Source of the DNA: Orobanche coerulescens
Taxonomy: Eukaryota > Streptophyta > Magnoliopsida > Lamiales > Orobanchaceae
Length of the DNA: 64,000 nucleotides
Reading direction: 5' to 3'
Assembly: GCA_033398695.1 (NCBI GenBank)
Contig: CM065810.1
Coordinates: 139,839,215 to 139,903,214, forward strand
Under the pieces are notes generated by a model. It was given only the letters and a program-made list of their open reading frames with translations, was not told the DNA's origin and searched no databases. The position numbers were made by a program, and so were the translations under genes. How positions within the stretch are numbered: the stretch's first letter is position 1; each line of letters begins with the position of its first letter. Below are positions 1 to 10,897 of the stretch, piece by piece.

Positions 1-333
1 GACATCAACATTCAGAAGACTAGTACACAAGATCGGAATGCGTCAACTCAAAGATCTTATGTAATCGATTTCAGGGGGAGTAGATGTACTCTTTTTCCTT
101 CGATCGGGTTTTTTCCCACTGAGTTTTCCCGACAAGATTTTAATGAGGCAGCATGTATTAAAGGTCATTCAAGGGGAAGTGTTGTAATTAATGTATTTAA
201 TAATGAATGACCTTTATACCCCTGAAACCCTAGATGTGTACCTATAAATAAATGATGTTGGCTCTCATAAGAATACACACACATTATTCTTCTTCTCTTC
301 CAATTTCTCTCTTTTTCTCACAAGTTTATAACA
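1..333 (+). mobile_element. 3' end of a Ty1/copia retrotransposon (internal tail plus LTR)
   Basis: The stretch has the typical layout of a copia 3' end: a pre-LTR segment with a GGGGGAG purine run near 73, the phrase reading ATGTACTCTTTTTCCTTCGA (85-104), a purine-rich tract AAGGGGAAG at 171-179, then an LTR starting TGTTGTAATT. The same architecture recurs on the minus strand at 6499-6640. The element enters from outside the window, so its 5' part and flanking duplication cannot be seen. No coding frame remains here. Confidence 0.7.
180..333 (+). repeat. Short copia LTR (about 154 bp)
   Basis: The LTR begins TGTTG at 180 directly after the purine tract and ends TAACA at 333. It holds a TATA-like CTATAAATA at 242-250. 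About 150 bp is short for a copia LTR but within the known range. The 3' boundary is set by the TG...CA rule only, because the partner LTR lies outside the window. Confidence 0.6.
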
Positions 334-1099
334 GAAATATCTTTTAAATATGTGCAAGTGAAAATTAGCATACGTACTAATTGGAGAAGTACATTATTTT
401 ATGCTCTCTCTCAATTTTTTAATTTATTGTTGTTTCATATTTGCAGTTGCACAAAATCAAAAGATATATTTTTCCATTACGATTATTTTCATTCGATGTG
501 GATTTATCATATTGGAGATGGAATGGTGAATTAGGGAGCCAGATACGGTTTACCCCTGATAGGTAAGTTGATGGACTAGGAATATGATGTGTAGATGCCT
601 TAGATTCAATTTTTTATTTTTGAGATGCCATTTTGTATTAATTTATTATGCTATGTATTATTTGTGTTGAATGAATAAGATTATGTTAAAGTTTACAAGA
701 ATTGGATTGTTTAAGTATTGATTGTGTAATTGTCCTAAAAATAGATAAAAATTTTCATTTAGTAGATGCTTTGAGGATATGTCTACTAATGTATATATTG
801 GAGGTCTTCCCATACAGCACAAGAATGGAAGGGGGTATCAATGATAATAATAATAATAATAATAATAATAAGCAGAGTGGTTCAACAATAAATTTTGCAT
901 ACAAATTTGTATTTCGAATTATTTAAATTATTATTATTTGCATACATGAATTTTTCGCCGAGTTATTATATCCACAACATGATGCATAGTGCAATATACA
1001 TATCAATTGTGTTATTAATATAATCACAATTAATATATAATATTATTATAATTACAGTATATCATAATTATAATAAAAATATAGCACATCAATTCATTA
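334..1099. other. AT-rich sequence without a recognisable gene
   Basis: Only short open frames without family resemblance occur here. The sole clear structure is the TAA microsatellite at 844-871. A possible splice donor-like GGTAAGT at 561-567 has no exon that I can support. Confidence 0.5.
844..871. repeat. (TAA)n microsatellite
   Basis: About nine uninterrupted ATA/TAA units. Confidence 0.9.
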
Positions 1100-1605
1100 T
1101 TTTTTGGTAGAAAAAAGGCAATGCTCGTTACAAGAGAACTCTATTAACGTTCATAGGAGATTCCTACAACATCATGTAAAAGCCAAATGCTAACGTCTTC
1201 AGGCGGAGAAGCTAAAATATGTACACCTCTAGAGAAGGAGAAGCATAATGTGATAAAAAATCAGCATTATAGTTACCCTCCGATGAATATGAGAGACATC
1301 CACCGTGTCAAAGCTGTGAAGATCCTCTCGAATACCCTCCACCAAAGAGCGACACAGAGCATTAAGCATATGTTCTCCATTCACCATTGCAACTGCTGTC
1401 AAATTATCACTTTCTACTTGAAGTGATTTATCCCTAAGAACAACGCATAACGAATACCATATAACATGCACCATACCTCTGCTTGTAGGATTGAGCAGCC
1501 CCAATATTACCTACAAAACCACCTCTCCAAACACCACAAGAATCCCTCAATACCCCACTTCCAAACGCATGGGCAGTCCCTTCACACAACGAGGCATCAA
1601 TATTC
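1100..1605 (-). pseudogene. LINE-derived RNase H domain remnant
   Basis: On the minus strand, a frame beginning near 1600 reads DASLCEG... and GSGVLRDSCGVWRGGF, then after a shift VESDNLTAVAMVNGE and SFDTVDVSHIHR. This order matches the RNase H-like domain of plant LINEs (the RVT_3 type: an Asp-start strand, a GGVLRD strand, a VESD strand and a final SHI.R strand). The 3' end runs into an A-rich tail around 1100 on the minus strand. The 5' part, including reverse transcriptase, is absent, as expected for a 5'-truncated LINE copy. At least one frame change breaks it. Function is lost. Confidence 0.65.
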
Positions 1606-1780
1606 AATTATAACTATAATTATAAATGACGTACATCATATTGTACGATATAATTTTTCGTTTTTCTTACGCCGAAATATTTGCAGAAGATTCCCACGGT
1701 TACGCGCTATTCCTACTCATTAACCGCGGGCTAACCTGTTCATCTACCAACAAACTTATATTATTTTTTTAATTTTTCTT

Positions 1781-2004
1781 TTTGTTGAGGGAGTGAGCTC
1801 TCCCCCCACAGGACAGTTGGCCCAGTCGCACGGGAGATAAACGAGGATGTGTCACAATGGCCAGAATCGGCGAGAGGGCCGCGTCTGACTCCTGTACAAC
1901 CCCATCAAGATGAAAAGCTGCATGCGAGAATAGAACCACGGTTGTCGGGATGATATCCCACGTCGTCATCTCAACCTTAAACCACTAAGCTATGTCGCTG
2001 GGGC
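1781..2004 (-). mobile_element. tRNA-type SINE with perfect 15-bp target duplication
   Basis: The element is flanked by identical 15-bp copies of tttttaatttttctt at 1766-1780 and 2005-2019. Read on the minus strand it starts GCCCCAGCGACATAGC and contains a pol III A box TAGCTTAGTGG (1982-1992) and a B box-like GGTTCTATTCT (1927-1937), 44 bp apart. It ends in an A-rich CAACAAAAA tail at 1781. Boxes, tail and long duplication together define a plant SINE of about 224 bp. The B box differs from the GGTTCGANTCC consensus, so it may be weak or inactive. It lies 384 bp upstream of the CCX start codon. Confidence 0.88.
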
Positions 2005-2041
2005 TTTTTAATTTTTCTTGTTCTTGTCCAAATCATAAATC

Positions 2042-2072
2042 TCTATAAGAAATATCTTTTCAATATATATAG
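2042..2072 (+). promoter_or_regulatory. Candidate CCX core promoter (TATA-like)
   Basis: Two TATA-like strings, CTATAAGA at 2043-2050 and ATATATATAG at 2063-2072, precede a pyrimidine-rich stretch (2101-2180) typical of plant 5' leaders. Either would give a leader of about 290-320 nt. No transcript evidence is available, so this is a candidate only. The SINE ends 38 bp upstream. Confidence 0.3.
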
Positions 2073-2387
2073 TAGTGGCGTTATGGATTATCTGAACTTT
2101 CTCTGCAACTTTTACACTATCTAGTCTCTCTATCTCTGGTACACGCCACTAAGAAACCCTTTCCCCCCTCCTCCTTTTTCGGGTTTCATTTTTTATTTGC
2201 TTTACCATGATCCATCTGTGAAATTATGTGTATTTTCTTTTGGGGGATGAATTTAAATTGAAAACCCTAGAGTTCCGATTCACACTTAGTAGTACTTAGT
2301 GCCGTATTCTTGATTTCTTTCAACAATTTTTGACCATCTTGTTCTGTTAGCAATCACCATCTAGGTGTAAGATCAGGTTAATTCTAG

Positions 2388-4382
2388 ATGTTGAAAATGG
2401 AATTCTTCGCTCGTATTTATTATCGTCGTAAGCTATCCAAATTTCGCGGAAGTTTCTCGGGACTCTGCTTGTTGAGTTTGGTTTTCTTCTTCGTCCACCA
2501 TGACGAGATTCTTCAAAACCCATTTTTCTTAAAAAATCCCTTTTCAAAGCCTCCCCAGAAATCTAATTTCAAAGATGATTTTCCTGAAAATTCTATTTCT
2601 CGGCGCATGGTTTACGAGGAAAGTACTAAATCATCATCGAATGGCACGGTCATGATCATGATGGCCGAGGAACTGGAGAGCAGGAACTTCCTGTCCAGTC
2701 GAAACCTAACAATTTGTACTGACATCTATCACCACAAGGGCTATAACTCGAAATGTGACTATTTGAGAGCCAACTCCCATTGTAATTCAGGTGGATTTCT
2801 CAATTACTTGATGTTCTTCTACTGTGACTGCAAAAGAATTAAACCCTTGGGATATATCGTGCTAGCCGTTTGGTTGCTTGTTTTGTTCTACTTACTGGGA
2901 AACACTGCAGCTGATTACTTCTGCCTTTCTCTTGAAAAGCTGTCAAATCTGTTAAAACTTCCCCCAACGGTTGCAGGGGTCACTCTCCTTCCGTTGGGCA
3001 ACGGGGCCCCCGACGTGTTTGCTAGTATTGCTGCTTTCGTAGGCAGAGATTCCGGCGATGTGGGCCTTAATAGCGTATTGGGTGGGGCCGTTTTCGTTAC
3101 TTGTATAGTCGTGGGGGCCGTGTGTCTATGTGTGGCCGACAGAAATATAAAACTAGATAAGAAGTGTTTTATTCGGGACATCGGGTTTTTCCTTGTAGCC
3201 CTTTTATCGCTTTTAGTTATTTTGGTTCATGGTGAGGTTAGCGTTGGGGGTGCCATTGCATTTGTTTCGATATACGTAGTTTACGTGTTGTGTGTTGGTG
3301 TTTGTGAAATAGTGAACGATCACGGCCGGAGGTTGAAATCGGATTGTATGATGCCGTTATTACCGGTTACGGGAAATGTTTTGTCTAATGGAAGTGTCGG
3401 GGATGAATTTGTATGTAACGACTCCCAGGATGGCGTGCCACATTTAAAATCAAAGTTGCCTCATTGGGTGTGGGCTTCGAATGTTGCGATTTTTTCGAAC
3501 GAAGTGCTGAAGAAGACAAATAACTGTGAAGATCCGAGATCTTTGTGGGGTTGGAGTGAGGCGGACACGTCTAACGACCAAACGTGTTTCTCGTGTTCTA
3601 ATGTGTGGTGGTTGCTAGATATTCCGTTAGCAACCCCTAGACGCCTTACGATTCCTATAGTCGAGGAGGATAGGTGGTCGAAGAAATATGCCGTGGCCAG
3701 TGCTTTTTTCGCGCCCATTTTATTATCCTTCCTCTGGAGTACTACTTCGTATAGTGGCGGTTATAGAGCTAGAGTGATTGTTTATCTCATTGGTGCTTTA
3801 GTTGGTTGTACATTCGGGCTTCTTGCGCTTGTATACACCAAGACCGACCACCCGCCTCGGAAATTCTTATTGCCGTGGGTTTTGGGGGGGTTCTTGATGA
3901 GTATTGTTTGGTTTTATATTATTGCCAACGAGCTTGTTGCTTTGTTACTGGCGTTTGGGGTTTTACTCAAAATCAAGCCGTCGGTTCTTGCATTGACGGT
4001 CTTGGCTTGGGGGAACTCGATGGGCGATTTGATGTCGAACGTTGCGATTGCTACGAACGGTGGTAATAATGGCGTGCAGATTGCTATGTCGGGCTGTTAT
4101 GCGGGCCCGATGTTTAATACTTTGGTTGGTTTGGGTGTGTCTTTGCTTCTTGGAGCTTGGTATAAGAGACCGGGGTGTTATGTTGTTCCGACGGATATGA
4201 GCTTGTTTTCGACTCTGGGTTTCTTGATGCTGGGCCTTGTCTGGGCCCTAGTTGCTTTGCCGAGGAATGATATGAGGCCCGGTAAAGCGGTCGGCGTGGG
4301 GTTGATAGTGATCTATTTGGGTTTTTTGGGTTTTCGAGCGACCGTTGCGTTGGGCGACGGTACACTTGATGGTCTAAGTTGA
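2388..4382 (+). CDS. CCX: Cation/calcium exchanger, plant CCX family (CCX3/CCX4-like length)
   Basis: The 664-residue single-exon protein is a membrane antiporter of the CaCA superfamily. It has the two alpha-repeat signatures: GNGAPDVFAS at residues 204-213 and WGNSMGDLMSN at 541-551. A hydrophobic N-terminal segment (about 21-36) precedes a loop with five cysteines (110, 123, 132, 146, 148) and NGT and NLT glycosylation sequons. Two membrane blocks (about 155-305 and 436-655) flank a hydrophilic loop (308-435). Arabidopsis CCX3 and CCX4 are about 640 residues and the other members shorter, so length favours that group. Family members move K+, Na+, Mn2+ or Ca2+ against H+ at endomembranes; the substrate here cannot be read from sequence. 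An in-frame TAG (2385-2387) abuts the ATG, so no upstream start is possible; Met4 is an alternative. No stop or frameshift is seen. Confidence 0.93.
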   Translation: MLKMEFFARIYYRRKLSKFRGSFSGLCLLSLVFFFVHHDEILQNPFFLKNPFSKPPQKSNFKDDFPENSISRRMVYEESTKSSSNGTVMIMMAEELESRNFLSSRNLTICTDIYHHKGYNSKCDYLRANSHCNSGGFLNYLMFFYCDCKRIKPLGYIVLAVWLLVLFYLLGNTAADYFCLSLEKLSNLLKLPPTVAGVTLLPLGNGAPDVFASIAAFVGRDSGDVGLNSVLGGAVFVTCIVVGAVCLCVADRNIKLDKKCFIRDIGFFLVALLSLLVILVHGEVSVGGAIAFVSIYVVYVLCVGVCEIVNDHGRRLKSDCMMPLLPVTGNVLSNGSVGDEFVCNDSQDGVPHLKSKLPHWVWASNVAIFSNEVLKKTNNCEDPRSLWGWSEADTSNDQTCFSCSNVWWLLDIPLATPRRLTIPIVEEDRWSKKYAVASAFFAPILLSFLWSTTSYSGGYRARVIVYLIGALVGCTFGLLALVYTKTDHPPRKFLLPWVLGGFLMSIVWFYIIANELVALLLAFGVLLKIKPSVLALTVLAWGNSMGDLMSNVAIATNGGNNGVQIAMSGCYAGPMFNTLVGLGVSLLLGAWYKRPGCYVVPTDMSLFSTLGFLMLGLVWALVALPRNDMRPGKAVGVGLIVIYLGFLGFRATVALGDGTLDGLS

Positions 4383-5096
4383 GTTGTGTATGTGTATAAT
4401 GTTTGACATGGTAAAGGTAGATTTTGTTTCACTTTCTGTTCTGATGTTGTGAGGATTGACCACTATACACGTGTTTACTTATGCCTTATCTATATATACA
4501 AAGACAATCGATGCTCAAAATAGTAGGAAATTTTTTCGCCAAAATTATAATTACTATTTCTAGAGTTTTGTATAAACTATATATTAATTTTGAATTATTT
4601 ATGTAAATATACTTTATGTAATAAAACCATATGGTATATTAAGTAAATACAAAATTATTTTGTTATATATTAAAATTACAAAATAAATATATTTTATGGT
4701 AATAGAATCATATTATATTATTTTCTGGATATGATTTTATTACCATATAACATATTAACAAAATAATTTTTGAAATATGAAATTTTATTGATATATATAT
4801 ATATAATGATTCTAAAATTATTTTAATTTTCTTAAACACAAAATTATTTTGATTAAGAAAATTTATGATAATATGATATTTGTGGTATGTATATATTAAT
4901 TTTAAATTATTTGGAGAAATAGATTTCATTGTAATAATATCTTATATATGGTATATTATTTAAATATGAATATTTTGGTTATATATATAATTCCGAAATT
5001 ACTTGATGTATAGGTTTTATGGTAATAAATCATATTATGATATATACATTAAATATAGAATTATTTGGATATATATATATATATATATATATATAT

Positions 5097-5362
5097 GGGT
5101 TCAGGTGGGAATGCAATTTAACTTAAGAAATAAGAATGAATTTCATCCATAGATCTTGATAAATGGATGGCCTGGATTTATTCTCACAAAAATTTGATGC
5201 ATATAATGCAATATTTTAATATATCGATATTTTGATGCATATAATGCATATTTCAATGCATTGCAATTTTGATGCACGAAATGCATATATTTCATGCATA
5301 ATTAGTATAAAACTCATGCATATTCGCAATTCGCAGGATAGGAACCATTCTCATTTGATCCC

Positions 5363-5363
<1 letters not shown>
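5097..5363. mobile_element. MITE-like element inserted in a TA microsatellite
   Basis: Terminal inverted repeats align over about 17 bp: GGGTTCAGGTGGGAATG on the left and, reverse-complemented, GGGATCAAATGAGAATG on the right (ending 5362-5363). Both sides are TA-rich, with a (CT)n run next to the right end. The interior, about 230 bp, is non-coding with several GATGCATATAATGCAT motifs. Size and ends suit a small non-autonomous DNA transposon, possibly of a TA-targeting superfamily, but the target duplication cannot be defined inside the microsatellite. Confidence 0.55.
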
Positions 5364-5395
<32 letters not shown>

Positions 5396-5398
5396 AAG

Positions 5399-5617
5399 TG
5401 ATCATATGAGAATGTGATTTATTTTGAGAAAATAAGAATACATCTCAGCCCTTGATTGCATGTGATGGATGGTCCGGATTGTGTGAAAATTTAGATTGCT
5501 TCTTAGCTAATGATTGATTGCTCATTTGGTAAATTGATAACTAATATATGGAAATGATCTTCCCTCATTTCATGCATTTAATTTGAATTATTAAAAATAG
5601 TTAAATTAATAGTATGG

Positions 5618-5618
<1 letters not shown>
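5399..5618. mobile_element. Second, diverged copy of the same MITE-like family (partial)
   Basis: The left part GTGATCATATGAGAATGTG followed by a GAAAATAAGAAT stretch and GATGGATGGTCCGGATT parallels the element at 5097 (GGGTTCAGGTGGGAATG, GAAATAAGAAT, AAATGGATGGCCTGGATT). It too lies between TA microsatellites. No matching right terminus is visible, so it is probably truncated. Confidence 0.4.
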
Positions 5619-5654
<36 letters not shown>

Positions 5655-5656
5655 CG
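5619..5656. repeat. Compound (AT)n(GT)n microsatellite
   Basis: An AT run passes directly into nine or so GT units before CGGGG. Confidence 0.85.
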
Positions 5657-6227
5657 GGGGGCTGGGTTAAGGAGATTTCACAAGATACTGATAGCAAAGA
5701 GGGTAACCCAATAAAGTCTTAGGTACAAGAAGGGACTACAACGAGTGAATTCTTTCATAGAAAGTTCCAAATGATTTGAATACATACTCCAGGGAGTGTA
5801 TTATGGTAATAAAATCAATTTTGTAATATATTCGGTAAATGCGAGTTTATTTGCATAGAGATTTTATGGTAATAAACTTTATTTATAGTATATTAATGAA
5901 AGATGATTCCTTTATATATACTAATTTAACTATAAATTTCTAATTTAAAGGTCCCTGATATAAACTATTGTTTATGTATTGCAATCAGTACGTATTAGAT
6001 GATTCAAAATTATGTTTTTCTAGAAATATTATGTTAATTTTGATTACAATAGTAAAATATTTATGTATATTAATTTTACACAAAAAATTATATATATTAA
6101 ATTAATTTTGATAATATATTTTAGGACAACTAAACTATATTATGGTAAACACAAAAATATGTTATATATTTATGAATCCACTTTTTATGTTATATTTATG
6201 GTATATCAGTTATATGGATCTATTTTG

Positions 6228-6255
<28 letters not shown>

Positions 6256-6258
<3 letters not shown>

Positions 6259-6498
6259 GAGAAAGCAGTAAAGATGAATCAGTAAAGCAACCAATTGTAT
6301 TCATAACATTGATAGAGGAGACCTTTATATAGATTTACAATTAGAGTCATTCCATACATATGATTCCTAATTAAGGTAAGACACCTAATGAGATCCTACT
6401 ACCTCTAGAAGGATCTAGAACTCTTCCATCTATGTATCATACTATAAACAGTGACAAGACACATACAAGAGAAGAATATGATTGTAATTCCCAGGACA
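6256..6498 (-). repeat. LTR of copia J
   Basis: The 243-bp sequence has TG...CA ends on the minus strand and adjoins the purine tract at 6499-6508. It abuts a TA microsatellite on the left. The partner LTR is not in the window. Confidence 0.7.
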
Positions 6499-6657
6499 CT
6501 CCCCCTGTATCGAACACTAATACAATTATGGTGCATAAGATGTTGCCTCGGTAAAACTCCTTTCCAAGTCAAATAAGCTCCGTGGAAAAAAATAAAGATT
6601 TGGTGAGAGGAAAGAGCACAACGCACCAACTACAAATGCGAAATCATGTGGAGTATA
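6256..6657 (-). mobile_element. Left part of old copia element J (LTR plus 3' internal end)
   Basis: The LTR at 6256-6498 (minus strand TGTCCTGGGA ... TTTCTCACA) is preceded, in element orientation, by the purine tract CAGGGGGAG and a typical copia tail at 6499-6657. At 6653-6657 the sequence gtata is the target duplication of element K. J resumes at 61968 with CTCCCCCTGAAG, so the two halves are separated by 55.3 kb of later insertions. Confidence 0.75.
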
Positions 6658-8135
6658 TGTTATGGTTGTATACTGCAAAATATACTTTATGCTTGTATTA
6701 CTTTATTCCCTATAAACTACCTATGAGAATATTAATTACATTTAATCACATGTTTTGCATATTTATTCACGTTATGGTTATGCAAATGAAATATATTTTA
6801 TATTGTAGATAATGTGGTGTGCTGGTGTCACACAGAAGATCATATTATCGGTACCTTATAAATTAATATAATAGTTCACAACCTATATAATTATTAGACA
6901 AATTATATGAAAGGTTGTAGTGTATGTTTGAGATTAGTTGGTCTTGACTATTAGTATGCATTAACGTATTTGCATACGTTGAACAGAATCAAAGTGGGAT
7001 AGTGTCTTCTGTACTCACTGTAAGAAGAACGTAAATCTCGGATAATTATTATTTATTAAATCTAAATATATAATATTTAATTGTGTATTTATAATATTTA
7101 TTGCTTTGATTACCATGGGTGAGAGTCAAAATGATTGACTCAATAAGCTTAGTATCTTGGGCAATAATATTATTTATATGACAATTATTATTACTAAAAA
7201 TCGTGTCCCGACTCGTGCGGGTTGATGATGTCCCCTTGAGGAGCTCGATAATGATTATTATATAACCCTGCAGGTGTATATAATTCCAATATAATAATAT
7301 GGTTCGAGTGGTACTACATTTTGATAAGATATTAATTAACTAAAGCTGTCAGTAACTAAAAATTAACTAATGGATATTCGATATCTTAAACACGGAAAAT
7401 AATATATTTAAATAAGGAGCCCGATTTCATAAATTTGGATTTGGGTTGGAAGTGCAATATTAATTCTTTAGCGGATTGAATTGATATTAGTGAACTCAAC
7501 CATATTAGGAAAAGGATTAATATGGAAAGTTGGGTTGCATTTGGAGTTTTAACCCTAATCCTCCTTAAGATCCATAGAGTAGTTCAAAAGCCTGTAAATA
7601 GAGACATTATGGGGTTCGGCCGAATAGTCTACTTCATACACAAGAAATTTTGATTTCTTCCTCTTAGTGTTTAATTGTGGATCTTGACTTGTGTCTTTGA
7701 TTCCACAATTGAGATAACACTTTAATTCTTGCTACATATCGAAATTAGTTGAAGAAAAGAAAATCGAGAGTTGTGAGAGATAGATTTCGGCCGGTCCATA
7801 TTTGTCCAAGCAAGATTCGGTAGCTCGTTGCCCACGCAACGTCTGGATTAAGACGGATCATACTCTAGAAGATCTAAAGATAGAAATACAAGGAGATCAA
7901 GAAGAAAAGCAACCACTACGTTTTAAAGGTAATATTTTACGATCTTTGATCTAGACTAGGATATTTAATTTACCAACATATTTATTTAATAAATAATAAA
8001 TAATATTTAAATTGCTTATTAATCTTAGTAGTTTATTAATTAGCATGCCTAAATAGATTTTTGTGCCCGTGGATGCGTAAAACGCTTTAATCAACTTCTC
8101 ACCAACTTCACTTCCGCTGCGTTTTACTTCCAACA
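6658..8135 (+). repeat. 5' LTR of copia K
   Basis: The 1478-bp LTR starts TGTTATGGTTG and ends CTTCCAACA. It aligns along its whole length with 60466-61962, for example the shared stretch GTGTCCCGACTCGTGCGGGT at 7203-7222 and 61020-61039. The primer-binding site follows three bases downstream. Confidence 0.88.
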
Positions 8136-8988
8136 ATTGATATCGGAGCCAGAATTTTAGGCTTTTGCTATTTTAATTAATTTTGGTGATTAATTGATAG
8201 CAATTTAAATATTCATGTAATTTGATGTTGAAATATTTTGCTAGATGTGTTCTTGCACGGAATATGATCCAATACCATGGTTATGTGAATGGTTTATTTA
8301 TTTATTTTTATTATGCAATTGTTGGTTTGGCCCGATTTTGAGGCAATAATGATTTTTCCCATGAGAAAATCCGCGGGTAGATCTAGGATCTTATTTTTCA
8401 TGTAATCTTGTTGTGAAATCGATGTCTTTTATTTTGTGTAAAATTATAATCGAATTCGGAGAAGACAAAATCACGAAGAAGTAGAGCAGAACCGGGAAAC
8501 CGGGACTACTGGACAACCGCGACCGAACAGCAGCACGCGGGCATCGCTGCGGCCTGCAGGCACTGCGCAGAGGCGCCGGGCTGCCGAGGGCATGAGCGCG
8601 ATGTCAGGCGGTTCGTCGGTTTGAGTCGGGTCGTCCAGTATTTGGTCCGGTCCGTTTCACCGCCGTTCGTTGCGTCCACTGGAGAGTCGGGATTTAGAAT
8701 TAATTTTTTATGTAATTAATTTTGCATAAAAATGAAATTTTAATTTTGGAAATCCACGGCCCAACCGGGGAGGAGTGACGAGATGCTTGATCCAGTGGAA
8801 GAAATCGAGTCGAATATTTTCTCGGATTCAATTCAAGGAAGAAGACCATGATAATTGGATAATTTAATTATCCATATTTTTATTTTGGTATTTACTGTTT
8901 TGAATGTATGGCATGTATGAATGTATGCGTGATATGTTTCTTGCATGTTAGGACGAGAAAATTAAAAACCTTAAGGCTAAAATAACTA
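8136..8988 (+). other. Primer-binding site and 5' leader of copia K
   Basis: TGATATCGGAGC at 8138-8149 matches the initiator-Met tRNA site TGGTATCAGAGC at 10 of 12 positions. The leader that follows is non-coding, with a GC-rich block at about 8480-8690 inside otherwise AT-rich sequence. It is interrupted after 8988 by the MULE and resumes at 10365. Confidence 0.7.
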
Positions 8989-10355
8989 GAGTCTATTACA
9001 AGTAGGTACAAAGTAGGAGCAAGTATTACAACTAGATACAATTTTTTTGAGGCATTACTACTAGATACAAAGTTGTATTTGGTAAGACCATTTTACCCTT
9101 CAGCACCTTTTTTGTCATGTTCATTTGAAAATTGGAATTTGAATTTATTCATTTAAAATTTGAATCTTACATATCTATAATATAAAAAGTTCCAGATTTA
9201 AAATTGATAAAAACTTTCTTTGTTCTCCAACTTCATCTTCCATCTTCTTCGTGTCCTTCATCTTCATCTTCAAATTTGAATTTTAAAAATCTGTTGCAGA
9301 CCTTCATTATCTTCGTTGCAGACTTTTATCTTCTTCGTCTTCCATCGTCCAGTATACACCTGTGCATGCACATGTTCTAAAAAATATACACCCATGCATG
9401 CACCTGTGCACCAATACATGAACCGGTGCACTACTTCATGAACCCCCAATCCCCAAATGAACCAAAAAACGAAAACAAAAAATCAAACCTAATTAAATCC
9501 AAAAGAGGGAAAGCAAAATCCAATAAAAAGGTACCTGTATCCTTCTCCATTCACCATATGTTCATACAACCAGAGAGTTAACTTGCTCTGTCCCTCAATT
9601 TTGTTGCATTCATAATCTCCAGATCTACACATTCAAATCTAAAACCTCGATCAATCAAAATAAAAATTAAACAAAAAATTGAGCATAAATAGAATCCATG
9701 AGTAGTACCTTTCAAGCAAAATATCTCCTCTCTAACGTCGACTTTTTGTGGGATTCAGAAATACCTCAAAATCGCAGATCGAAAATGAGCCACCATCACA
9801 GATCGAGAACATCGCCGATGAAGATCTGGACAAGCTATCACAATACTGACAAGCTATCAACCATGTTCAGAATCCAAAAACCCGCGGCCCGAACCTAAGC
9901 GTGAACACTGAACCGGGACCCCAAAACCCAAAGTCTTGCCAACTACCGTTGTGCCACTCCGCGTCACCCGCCGCTGTTTCCGGCCGTGTGAATGGTGAGG
10001 TGCGATTCAGAGAGATCGATTTTCTGTGTGTTTTCTTTTTCAGTTGTGAGTGTGGGTGGCTTGTGTTAGAGAGAGAAATCTCAGATTTTAGAGAGGGAGA
10101 AATCTTAGAGGAAGAGGGAGAACCGAGGCGAAGTGAAGTAAGAGAGGAAACTGATTTTCCATTGTGCAGAGGGATTTTTATATCCCTCGTTTTTAGCTAA
10201 AACCAATTTGTGGGAGATGGGATATATTATAGTTGAGTTGGAGGGTGTTTTGGGTATTTTGCATCATGTTTTGTACCTAGTAGTAATGCAAAAAAAAAAA
10301 ACTTGTACCTAGTTGCAATTGTGTTCCAAAAATTGTATCTAGTAGTAATTATTTC
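8989..10355. mobile_element. Non-autonomous Mutator-like element (MULE) with 9-bp target duplication
   Basis: The 9-bp direct repeat aaataacta lies at 8980-8988 and 10356-10364, the duplication length typical of Mutator elements. The ends are long inverted repeats: the left starts GAGTCTATTACAAGTAGGTA and the right, reverse-complemented, GAAATAATTACTACTAGATA. Similarity extends about 120 bp inward and contains internal sub-repeats of an ATTACTACTAGATACAA type. No transposase is present. The interior (about 9230-10200) is less AT-rich, with CT-rich and GAGA-rich stretches resembling a plant gene leader on the minus strand (10010-10160). It may be captured host sequence, but I cannot identify a source gene. 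Confidence 0.82.
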
Positions 10356-10897
10356 AAATAACTAAGTGATTGCATTAATTTATTTTTAAAATAAAATGAA
10401 ATTGGCCTCCATAATTAATTTAAATTGTGAAGTAATTAGCATGCGCATTGACATTAGGGTCTTCCTCCATATCGGATGTGCTAATTATAGGTTCATTAAT
10501 TTTAAATTTCAAATGATAACAAAAGGTAAACATTTTTTTATGATACAACCTCTCCATCTGTAGGACTATTATTTAAAAGATAATATTTAAGGTTGTTAAA
10601 TTATAGTATTCACTTAGATGTATTAATTAATAAGCTCCCCATCAGAATCTATATTAATTAATACATGGTCAAGAGGAACCAACTATTAATTTTACTTATC
10701 ATAACGTAAATTGAATAGATAGTAAAATTAAAGACATAAAACTCTACTTGAAAAATGTGTGTGTAAACGTCCACACGATCGTGACTTGCAATGTGGGTTT
10801 TTCGAGGCGTTGGTTACTAGCATATATATTGTGTTTTGAGGTTTTTTAATATATTTTGCTATGCATTATGTGACGAATGTTTTTAATTTTATCTCAG
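10356..10897 (+). other. Remainder of copia K leader
   Basis: After one copy of the MULE target duplication the K leader continues to the gag ATG at 10898. It is AT-rich and non-coding. Confidence 0.55.

Larger units (their letters stand above)
4383..6255. repeat. AT-rich tract of degenerate repeats downstream of CCX
   Basis: A string resembling TTTATGGTAATA followed by AATCATAT, a GGTATATTA and an AAATTATTT block recurs at about 4618, 4693, 4930, 5018, 5803, 5865 and 6140, with an inverted version at 4729-4745. The copies are diverged and unevenly spaced, with MITE-like insertions between them. TA microsatellites lie at 4789-4804, 5067-5096, 5377-5396, 5619-5640 and 6228-6255. The segment 5656-5790 is less AT-rich and has no recognisable content. 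The 3' UTR and poly(A) site of CCX must lie at the left edge, but no single signal stands out. Confidence 0.5.

Noticed and set aside
352..534. Possible small host gene after the first LTR
   Set aside because: 60 codons, AT-rich, no domain, and it begins only 19 bp after an LTR end.
1982..1992. A genuine tRNA gene on the minus strand
   Set aside because: Only A and B box matches exist; there is no cloverleaf or acceptor stem, and the 15-bp duplication and A-rich tail show a SINE.
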